Part shown: in pieces, positions 1-5,157 of the stretch
Numbering within the stretch: the first letter of the stretch is position 1
Layout: the number at the start of each line of letters is the position of its first letter
Assembly (NCBI GenBank): GCA_964646525.1
Contig: CAZYER010000063.1
Coordinates: 1 to 5,157, forward strand
Reading direction: 5' to 3'
DNA from: GCA-002282575 sp964646525
GTDB taxonomy: Bacteria; Pseudomonadota; Gammaproteobacteria; Thiomicrospirales; Thiomicrospiraceae
Length of the DNA: 5,157 nt
Notes under the pieces: generated by a model
Database searches by the model: none
What the model was told of the DNA's origin: nothing
The model's input: the letters and a program-made list of their open reading frames with translations, nothing else
Position numbers and translations under genes: made by a program

Positions 1-28
1 TAAGACAGAGTTTTATTATTAAGCTATA

Positions 29-58
29 AAGAAAAGCGACCGATTGGTCGCTTTTCTT
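29..58 (-). terminator. Rho-independent terminator of metH, probably bidirectional
   Basis: A near-perfect hairpin lies about 22 bases beyond the metH stop codon. Positions 30-41 (AGAAAAGCGACC on the plus strand) pair perfectly with 46-57 around a four-base loop at 42-45. The pair 29/58 adds one more, giving 13 base pairs. On the minus strand the 3' arm ends in CTTTTCTTTATAG, a U-rich tail that fits termination of metH. On the plus strand the hairpin also runs into CTTTTCTTATAT, so it could stop transcription arriving from the left as well. No gene is visible in positions 1-79. Confidence 0.88.
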
Positions 59-79
59 ATATAAGCAGTGTGGCAGAAG

Positions 80-3000
80 TTAGTTAAACTCCTCAGGATC
101 ATAACCCAAGTTAGGCGCTAACCAACGCTCGGCTTCACCAATGCTCATGCCTTTACGCTGGGCGTAGTCTTCTACTTGGTCGCGACCGATGGCGCCGACA
201 CCAAAATAGCGCGATTCTGGGTGGGCAAAGTACCAGCCAGATACGGCTGCGGTTGGGTACATGGCAAAGCTTTCGGTAATTTCAAGACCGATGCGTTCAT
301 TGGGTTTGAGTAACTCCCACAAAATGCCCTTTTCGGTATGCTCTGGGTTAGCAGGGTAGCCAGGAGCTGGGCGAATACCACGATACTTTTCGGCAATGAG
401 TGCTTCGTTGTCTAGGGCTTCGTCTTGCGCATAGCCCCAGTATTCTTTACGGACTAACTCATGTAGGCGCTCGGCAAAAGCTTCAGCTAAACGGTCGGCG
501 AGGGCTTTGAGCATGATGCTGTGATAATCGTCATGCTCGGCTTCAAAGCGGGCGATGTGTTCGTCGATGCCAAACCCTGCGCAGACGGCAAAACCACCCA
601 TATAATCCGTTTTGCCACTGCTGCGGGGCGCAATAAAGTCCGACAAACACTGGTTATAGCCACCCCGTTTTTTATCCATTTGTTGGCGGATATGGTGTAG
701 GTGTAGCTGTTCTTCTTGGCGGCTATCATCGGTGTACAAAATGATGTCGTCTTTATTGTCTGCCTGATTGGCGGGGAAGAAGCCGAATACGCCACGTGCA
801 GTGATCCAGCGTTCATCGATAATCTGTTGCAACATCTGCTGCGCGTCGGCATAGAGTTTGGTGGCTTCTTCACCCACCACCTTGTCGGTTAAGATGGCTG
901 GGAAGGTGCCAGCCAACCCCCAAGCATTAAAGAAGGGCAACCAGTCGATGCGTTGTACCAAATCGATGAGTGGATAGTTGTTTAACACCTTAACGCCCAA
1001 AAAGCTGGGTTTAGGCGGCGTATAATTATCCCAATCCAATTGAATGCTATTGGCTCTTGCTTGAGAAAGGGGAATACGCGCTGCCCCTTCGCCACGCTTT
1101 TTACGTTCTTCACGCACCTGAGCGTATTCTGCTTTGGTTTGTGCTTTGAATGCATCGCGCAATTCTTGCGACAGCAGTGATTGTGCCACACCGACGGCAC
1201 GAGAGGCGTCTTTGACATAAACCACAGCACCTTCGTAGGCGGGGTCAATTTTAACGGCAGTATGCGCACGACTGGTGGTGGCACCACCAATCAGTAACGG
1301 CATGGTGAAGCCCTGACGTTGCATTTCTTTGGCCACGTGTACCATTTCATCAAGTGAGGGGGTGATTAAGCCAGATAAGCCAATCATGTCTGCGCCCCAG
1401 TCTTTAGCGGCTTGCAGAATTTTTTCGCTAGAAACCATCACGCCCAGGTCGAGCACTTCAAAGTTGTTGCATTGCAGCACCACGCCAACGATATTTTTAC
1501 CAATGTCATGCACGTCGCCTTTGACGGTTGCCATGACGATTTTTCCCTGACTGTTACCACCGCCATTGCGTTCTTTTTCGGCCAGCAAGGCAGGTTGTAA
1601 CCATGCGACGGCTTTTTTCATCACCCGTGCTGATTTAACCACTTGCGGTAAGAACATTTTGCCCGCACCGAATAGGTCGCCGACTACGTTCATGCCGTCC
1701 ATGAGCGGCCCTTCAATAACGTGCAGCGGACTGCCAATTTTCGCTAAGGCTTCTTCCGTATCGGCATCAATAAAGGCATCGATCCCTTTAACCAACGCGT
1801 GTTCTAGGCGTTTTTCAATGGCTAGGTCGCGCCAAGCTAGCACCTCGGCTTCAACTTCAGCACCTGAATGCGCGAACTCTTGCGCAATGTCGAGCAAGCG
1901 CTCCGAGGCGCCCGCGTCACTATTGGTGACCACGTCTTCTACCGCTTGACGCAGTTTGGCGGGTATGTCGTCAATGACTACCATCGCCCCAGCATTGACA
2001 ATGCCCATATCCATGCCTGCTTTGATGGCATGATAGAGAAAGACACTATGAATGGCTTCACGCACAGGATTATTGCCACGGAAGGAAAAGGAGACGTTAC
2101 TCACACCACCAGAAATATGGCAATGAGGCAGGGTTTGTTTAATGGTGCGCGTCGCCTCAATAAAATCGACCGCATAATTGTTATGTTCTTCGATACCCGT
2201 GGCAATGGCGAACACATTGGGATCGAAAATAATGTCTTCGGGTGGGAAACCATTAGATACTAGGAGATTGTAGGCGCGGGTACAAATTTCGACTTTACGG
2301 GCATAGGTGTCGGCTTGTCCGACTTCATCGAAGGCCATCACCACGGTGGCGGCGCCAAAATAGCGCAGCACTTTAGCCTGCTCTAAAAATTTGGTCTCAC
2401 CTTCTTTTAACGAAATGGAATTGACGATGCCTTTGCCTTGCAAACAAGACAGACCCGCGACAATGGCTTCCCATTTAGAGGAATCGACCATCACGGGAAC
2501 GCGCGCGATATCGGGTTCGGCGGCAATCAGGTTGACGAAAGTAGTCATTTCTTTCACCGCATCTAACATGCCTTCGTCCATGTTAATATCGATGATCTGT
2601 GCGCCATTTTCGACTTGCTTTAAGGCGATACTGAGCGCTTCGGTGTAGTTGCCTTCTTTAATCAGGCGACGAAACAATGCCGAACCCGTGACGTTGGTAC
2701 GCTCACCGACATTGGCGAAAATAATGCGCTCATCGAGCGTTAAGGGTTCTAAGCCCGACAAACGGGTGTAAACAGGAATGTCGGGAATGACACGAGGGGC
2801 ATGAGCTGTCACCGCTTCGGCAACGGCGGCAATATGCGCAGGGGTTGAACCACAGCAACCGCCCGCAATATTGAGCCAGCCATTAGCCGCCCAGTCACCG
2901 ACTTCTTTCGCCATGTCTTCGGGCGATAAGTCGTATTCGCCAAACTCATTCGGCAGACCTGCATTAGGGTGAACCGATACGCGACATTCGGCAATACGCG

Positions 3001-3790
3001 ATAACTCTTCGACGTATGGGCGCAATTCGGCAGGGCCTAAGGCACAGTTTAAGCCGATAGCAATGGGCTTGGCGTGACGAACGGAATTATAAAAAGCTTC
3101 TAAGGTTTGACCTGAGAGGGTGCGACCTGAGGCATCGGTAATGGTGCCTGAAATCCAAATGGGGATGTCTTCTCCGCGTTCGTCGATCAGCTCCAAAATG
3201 GCATAAATAGCCGCTTTGGCGTTCAAGGTGTCGAAAATGGTTTCGATCATCAGAATATCTGCACCACCTTCGAGCAAGGCAATAGCCGCTTCGCGGTAGG
3301 CGGCTTTCACAGCGGCGAAGGTAGTGGCGCGATAGCCAGGGTCATTCACGTCGGGAGAGAGCGATAAGGTTTTGCTCGTTGGGCCTAACACACCCGCAAC
3401 CCAAGCGGCTTTGCCTGTCTCAGCGCTAAACTCGTCAGCAATCCGACGTGCTAAAGCAGCGCCTTCTTGGTTTAATTCAGTGACCAAGTGCGCCATATCA
3501 TAGTCTTCTTGGGCGACACTGGTGCTGTTAAAAGTGTTGGTTTCGAGAATTTGTGCACCGGCATCTAAATAGGCACGATGAATAGCGCCGATAACATCGG
3601 GACGGGTTAGGGTGAGTAGGTCGTTGTTGCCTTTAAGGTCAATGGGGTGATCGACAAAACGCTGACCGCGAAAATCATCTTCTTGCAGCTTATAACCTTG
3701 AATCATGGTGCCCATCGCACCATCGAGAATCAGCGAGCGCTCATTCAAAGCTTGGCGAAAAGAGTGGCGTCTGGCAGTGGTTGTATTCAT
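80..3790 (-). CDS. metH: Cobalamin-dependent methionine synthase (5-methyltetrahydrofolate--homocysteine methyltransferase)
   Basis: This cytoplasmic enzyme moves a methyl group from 5-methyltetrahydrofolate through cobalamin to homocysteine, giving methionine and tetrahydrofolate. It is complete at 1236 residues from the ATG (E. coli MetH: 1227). All four modules are visible. The homocysteine domain (about 1-335) has zinc ligands Cys249 and the Cys312-Cys313 pair in GGCCGS. The folate domain (about 345-620) includes FANVGERTNVTGS and DPNVFAIATG. The cobalamin cap and Rossmann region (about 650-890) has DVHDIG with the lower-ligand His761 and Ser812. The reactivation domain (about 900-1236) has RPAPGY at 1140-1145, which binds S-adenosylmethionine. 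These sit 2 to 6 residues from their E. coli equivalents. The reading frame extends eight codons upstream to a TTG at 3814, but that codon lies almost at the predicted transcription start. The ATG also gives the better N-terminal match (LNERSLILDG against E. coli LNERILVLDG). No good Shine-Dalgarno precedes the ATG. The gene is flanked by terminators, so it is probably transcribed alone. Confidence 0.98.
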   Translation of the reverse strand: MNTTTARRHSFRQALNERSLILDGAMGTMIQGYKLQEDDFRGQRFVDHPIDLKGNNDLLTLTRPDVIGAIHRAYLDAGAQILETNTFNSTSVAQEDYDMAHLVTELNQEGAALARRIADEFSAETGKAAWVAGVLGPTSKTLSLSPDVNDPGYRATTFAAVKAAYREAAIALLEGGADILMIETIFDTLNAKAAIYAILELIDERGEDIPIWISGTITDASGRTLSGQTLEAFYNSVRHAKPIAIGLNCALGPAELRPYVEELSRIAECRVSVHPNAGLPNEFGEYDLSPEDMAKEVGDWAANGWLNIAGGCCGSTPAHIAAVAEAVTAHAPRVIPDIPVYTRLSGLEPLTLDERIIFANVGERTNVTGSALFRRLIKEGNYTEALSIALKQVENGAQIIDINMDEGMLDAVKEMTTFVNLIAAEPDIARVPVMVDSSKWEAIVAGLSCLQGKGIVNSISLKEGETKFLEQAKVLRYFGAATVVMAFDEVGQADTYARKVEICTRAYNLLVSNGFPPEDIIFDPNVFAIATGIEEHNNYAVDFIEATRTIKQTLPHCHISGGVSNVSFSFRGNNPVREAIHSVFLYHAIKAGMDMGIVNAGAMVVIDDIPAKLRQAVEDVVTNSDAGASERLLDIAQEFAHSGAEVEAEVLAWRDLAIEKRLEHALVKGIDAFIDADTEEALAKIGSPLHVIEGPLMDGMNVVGDLFGAGKMFLPQVVKSARVMKKAVAWLQPALLAEKERNGGGNSQGKIVMATVKGDVHDIGKNIVGVVLQCNNFEVLDLGVMVSSEKILQAAKDWGADMIGLSGLITPSLDEMVHVAKEMQRQGFTMPLLIGGATTSRAHTAVKIDPAYEGAVVYVKDASRAVGVAQSLLSQELRDAFKAQTKAEYAQVREERKKRGEGAARIPLSQARANSIQLDWDNYTPPKPSFLGVKVLNNYPLIDLVQRIDWLPFFNAWGLAGTFPAILTDKVVGEEATKLYADAQQMLQQIIDERWITARGVFGFFPANQADNKDDIILYTDDSRQEEQLHLHHIRQQMDKKRGGYNQCLSDFIAPRSSGKTDYMGGFAVCAGFGIDEHIARFEAEHDDYHSIMLKALADRLAEAFAERLHELVRKEYWGYAQDEALDNEALIAEKYRGIRPAPGYPANPEHTEKGILWELLKPNERIGLEITESFAMYPTAAVSGWYFAHPESRYFGVGAIGRDQVEDYAQRKGMSIGEAERWLAPNLGYDPEEFN

Positions 3791-3825
3791 GGCAGGTCGT
3801 CGATGTATTAGCAAAAAGATTCACT

Positions 3826-3831
3826 ATTATA
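3826..3831 (-). promoter_or_regulatory. -10 box of the metH promoter
   Basis: The minus strand reads TATAAT at 3831-3826, a perfect sigma-70 -10 hexamer lying 35 bases before the metH ATG. Transcription would start near 3819, leaving a leader of about 28 bases, too short for a riboswitch. At the usual 17-base spacing the -35 position reads GCGCAT (3854-3849), which does not resemble TTGACA, and there is no extended -10 TG. The promoter may therefore need an activator; this is inference from sequence only. Confidence 0.6.
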
Positions 3832-3886
3832 ACGGATAAGAGCGCCTTATGCGCCGCAGTTCGTGAATTGCATCTGAAGCGTTAGA

Positions 3887-3920
3887 CAAAAAAACAAACA
3901 GCGCCATTAAAGGCGCTGTT
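3887..3920 (-). terminator. Rho-independent terminator of the small gene upstream of metH
   Basis: A perfect nine-pair stem is formed by AACAGCGCC and GGCGCTGTT (arms 3912-3920 and 3897-3905) around a six-base A/T loop. On the minus strand it is followed by TGTTTGTTTTTTTG, which includes seven uninterrupted T at 3894-3888. It starts 23 bases after the stop codon at 3944 and so ends the transcript of the 88-residue gene (and of hslO, if the two are cotranscribed) before the metH promoter. There is no comparable U-tract on the other strand, so it acts in one direction. Confidence 0.93.
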
Positions 3921-3943
3921 GTGAAAGGTGTTGAACTCTGCGG

Positions 3944-4210
3944 TTAAGCGTAAGTATCTAAACGACCTGTTTGTAAATATTGCTCATAAGCGGCATTAGA
4001 CGAGGTGGTTGCCTGAGTTTCATCTCTGGCTTGTACGCGTTGTTGCGTTTGCGTTTCACGCGCCATACTTGCTGCTTCCTGAGTACGAGATTGCCCTGCG
4101 CTTGCTAAAGCTTGTGGTGTTGATGACGTATTGTCTGGCGTGCTCATCACCGCACTTTGCAATTGTTGCATACCTAATAGGTTACTGTTGGTTGCGCTAT
4201 TGATGTTCAT
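3944..4210 (-). CDS. Small uncharacterised Gln/Ser/Thr/Ala-rich protein, 88 residues
   Basis: I do not recognise this protein, and no function is claimed. It is likely to be a real gene because an excellent Shine-Dalgarno lies just before the ATG, a textbook terminator follows its stop, and it fills the gap between two conserved genes on the same strand. About 49 of its 88 residues are Gln, Ser, Thr or Ala; it has no Cys or Trp. A short N-terminal stretch (residues 11-22, LLGMQQLQSAVM) could form an amphipathic helix. Residues 23-40 are Ser/Thr/Pro-rich and probably flexible, and 41-66 are charged and Gln-rich and could be helical. The C-terminus (YEQYLQTGRLDTYA) contains the only aromatic residues. 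There is no signal peptide or membrane segment. The layout loosely recalls short, low-complexity proteins annotated as hypothetical in other proteobacteria, some near flagellar genes, but that is memory of a style, not a match. The frame extends five codons further to a TTG at 4225; the Shine-Dalgarno position favours the ATG at 4210. Confidence 0.8.
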   Translation of the reverse strand: MNINSATNSNLLGMQQLQSAVMSTPDNTSSTPQALASAGQSRTQEAASMARETQTQQRVQARDETQATTSSNAAYEQYLQTGRLDTYA

Positions 4211-4213
4211 ATT

Positions 4214-4223
4214 CCTTCCTCCC
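4214..4223 (-). promoter_or_regulatory. Strong ribosome binding site of the small gene
   Basis: The minus strand reads GGGAGGAAGG, with its GGGAGG core seven bases before the ATG at 4210. This fixes the start: the upstream in-frame TTG at 4225 would place the same purines inside the coding region. The GGG of the core also closes a small CCC-TTTT-GGG hairpin with bases just upstream, but three pairs are too weak to argue for control. Confidence 0.85.
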
Positions 4224-4247
4224 AAAAGGGGTAATTCACGTTGTCAG

Positions 4248-4274
4248 ATTAGAGCAAATTGATTGGAATTGCAA
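4248..4274 (-). promoter_or_regulatory. Possible promoter of the small gene
   Basis: On the minus strand, TTGCAA at 4274-4269 (four of six match TTGACA) and TCTAAT at 4253-4248 (five of six match TATAAT) are separated by 15 bases, which is at the short end of the usual range. Transcription would begin near 4241, about 30 bases before the ATG. The sites are in the AT-rich gap after hslO, where no terminator is visible, so read-through from hslO is an equally good way of transcribing the gene. Confidence 0.35.
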
Positions 4275-4296
4275 TAGCTTAATGTTCATCCTGAGA

Positions 4297-5154
4297 TTAA
4301 TGTTTTGTCGGCACACCAAAGAGTGTTTGAACATCGGCTAGACTAAACACATAGCTTCGATTGCACAGTTCATTACTCATAATCAGTTTGCCTTCTTCAC
4401 TGATGATGCGCTCACACTCGTCTTGGCTTAGAGAGCGAATGACTTCAGTCAGTTTGGCGCGTTCGTCGGGACAGTGGTAAATCGCAGGGGTAGGCTCATA
4501 GCGTTGAATCACTTCTTCATGAAATAAGCGATGTAACAGCGTGTCTAGATCACAGTCGCGCAATTCTTCATCGGTCAGCGTGCTGGCGAGGTGATTGATG
4601 CGTTGCCAACCGTCAGCATCTTTGATGTCGGTGTCGGGCATTTTTTCTAATAGCAAGCCTGTAACTTGTTGCTGGTCGGCCATCAACCACAGGCTGGTGG
4701 GATGTTGCACCGATTGACTGAGGTAGTCGGAAAATACCTGAGTGGCGCTATCATCTTCGATGGGGACGATGCTTTGATAGTTGGTTTGAGTGAGTTCGTT
4801 GTAAAGCGTGAGAGCGAGGTCGCCGTCAGCAAAAGCTTCTTGTAGCGATGCGAGTTGCTGAAGTTCTGGCGCTTCAATCATACCGCGCAGCTTTAAGTCT
4901 TCGCGGTCGATTTGACATTGCACCACCAGCGTTTTCACTTGGCCTTGTCCACGAAGTTGTAAAGTCAGCTTTCCTAAGCTTTTCACATCAATAGCGACTA
5001 ATGTCAAAAACGCGACACACTCTCCTAGCAGTTGTGTAGCCGCTGGTGTGGTGTGTCTATTGGTCTGCCATTGCTGCCATTCACTGGTTAAGCGAACATA
5101 ACGACCGCGAATGTCGAGCTGGTCAAACAAAAAAGTGGTGACGTGGTTGTTCAT
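4297..5154 (-). CDS. hslO: Hsp33-family redox-regulated chaperone with an altered zinc site
   Basis: Hsp33 is a cytoplasmic holdase that binds unfolding proteins during oxidative stress. In the known family it is switched on when four zinc-bound cysteines (CxC and CxxC near the C-terminus) are oxidised and the linker domain unfolds. This protein has 285 residues (E. coli: 292) and looks complete. It has the N-terminal core starting at FLFDQLDIRGRYVRL, the central YQSIVPIEDDSA and FSDYLSQSVQHPTSLWL region, then GLLLEKMP, the LLHRLFHEE linker motif, and a C-terminal zinc-domain-like segment (about 223-270). That last segment aligns with E. coli without gaps, yet the cysteines are Cys228 and Cys264 only. 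Asp230 replaces the second Cys of CxC, and Asn261 replaces the first Cys of CxxC. Other cysteines are 46, 80, 201 and 247. The ATG at 5154 matches the usual N-terminus; only three bases lie upstream, so the ribosome binding site and promoter are outside the window, and a slightly longer start cannot be excluded. Confidence 0.93.
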   Translation of the reverse strand: MNNHVTTFLFDQLDIRGRYVRLTSEWQQWQTNRHTTPAATQLLGECVAFLTLVAIDVKSLGKLTLQLRGQGQVKTLVVQCQIDREDLKLRGMIEAPELQQLASLQEAFADGDLALTLYNELTQTNYQSIVPIEDDSATQVFSDYLSQSVQHPTSLWLMADQQQVTGLLLEKMPDTDIKDADGWQRINHLASTLTDEELRDCDLDTLLHRLFHEEVIQRYEPTPAIYHCPDERAKLTEVIRSLSQDECERIISEEGKLIMSNELCNRSYVFSLADVQTLFGVPTKH

Positions 5155-5157
5155 AAC

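Noticed and set aside
1868..2263. Plus-strand open frame of 131 codons, and other long plus-strand frames opposite metH
   Set aside because: They lie entirely opposite a highly conserved metH reading frame, have no recognisable motifs and vary in frame; they are by-products of metH codon usage.
3841..3920. Alternative pairing of the terminator arm (AGCGCC) with GGCGCT at 3841-3846, as an attenuator for metH
   Set aside because: Six pairs cannot compete with the perfect nine-pair terminator stem, and the metH promoter lies downstream of both elements, so metH transcripts would not contain them.
3791..3943. Cobalamin, SAM or SAH riboswitch upstream of metH
   Set aside because: The predicted leader is about 28 bases, too short for any of these. 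The only strong structure in the gap is the terminator of the preceding gene, and no consensus riboswitch core is visible.
3791..3943. MetJ boxes (AGACGTCT repeats) or a MetR site before metH
   Set aside because: I searched by eye on both strands and found no tandem AGACGTCT-like boxes and no properly spaced TGAA/TTCA palindrome; TGAATTGCATCTGAA at 3864-3878 has direct, not inverted, halves.
4009..4203. Plus-strand 64-codon frame opposite the small gene
   Set aside because: It has no ribosome binding site or promoter I can see, its composition looks like a chance antisense frame, and the opposite strand has the strong Shine-Dalgarno and terminator.
4221..4231. CCC-AAAA-GGG inverted repeat overlapping the ribosome binding site of the small gene, as a thermosensor or translational switch
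   Set aside because: It has only three to four pairs with a four-base loop, and it covers just part of the Shine-Dalgarno, leaving GGAAGG free; too weak to support regulation.
4363..4473. Frameshift or sequencing error as the cause of the missing Hsp33 cysteines
   Set aside because: The alignment with the family is gap-free through the whole segment, the spacing between motif positions is the same as in E. coli, and each replaced codon would need two base changes to be Cys.

Overview
The window is a compact stretch of ordinary bacterial chromosome, with all three supported genes on the minus strand. In transcription order they are hslO (the redox chaperone Hsp33), a small gene of unknown function encoding an 88-residue protein, and metH (cobalamin-dependent methionine synthase). 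Both recognisable proteins align closely with their Escherichia coli counterparts. Together with the moderate GC content and proteobacterial-style regulatory signals, this points to a gammaproteobacterium. I cannot name the genus. There are no signs of mobile DNA, CRISPR arrays or RNA genes.

Layout. Positions 1-79 hold a strong hairpin terminator behind metH. metH fills 80-3790 and is complete, with all four functional modules and every key ligand residue I checked. Positions 3791-3943 hold a perfect TATAAT -10 box for metH and, further upstream, a textbook rho-independent terminator that ends the preceding small gene. The small gene (3944-4210) has a very strong Shine-Dalgarno sequence and encodes a Gln/Ser/Thr/Ala-rich, Cys-free protein that I do not recognise. 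Positions 4211-4296 are a short intergenic gap with a plausible weak promoter and no visible terminator, so hslO transcripts may run into the small gene. hslO fills 4297-5154; its start lies only three bases from the window edge, so its ribosome binding site and promoter are not visible.

The genes do not form an obvious pathway. metH appears to be its own transcription unit, with a promoter and with terminators on both sides. hslO and the small gene may share a transcript. The most interesting point is in Hsp33. The four-cysteine zinc site that forms its redox switch has only two cysteines left. One of each pair is replaced (CxC has become CxD, and CxxC has become NxxC), while the spacing and the surrounding fold are intact.
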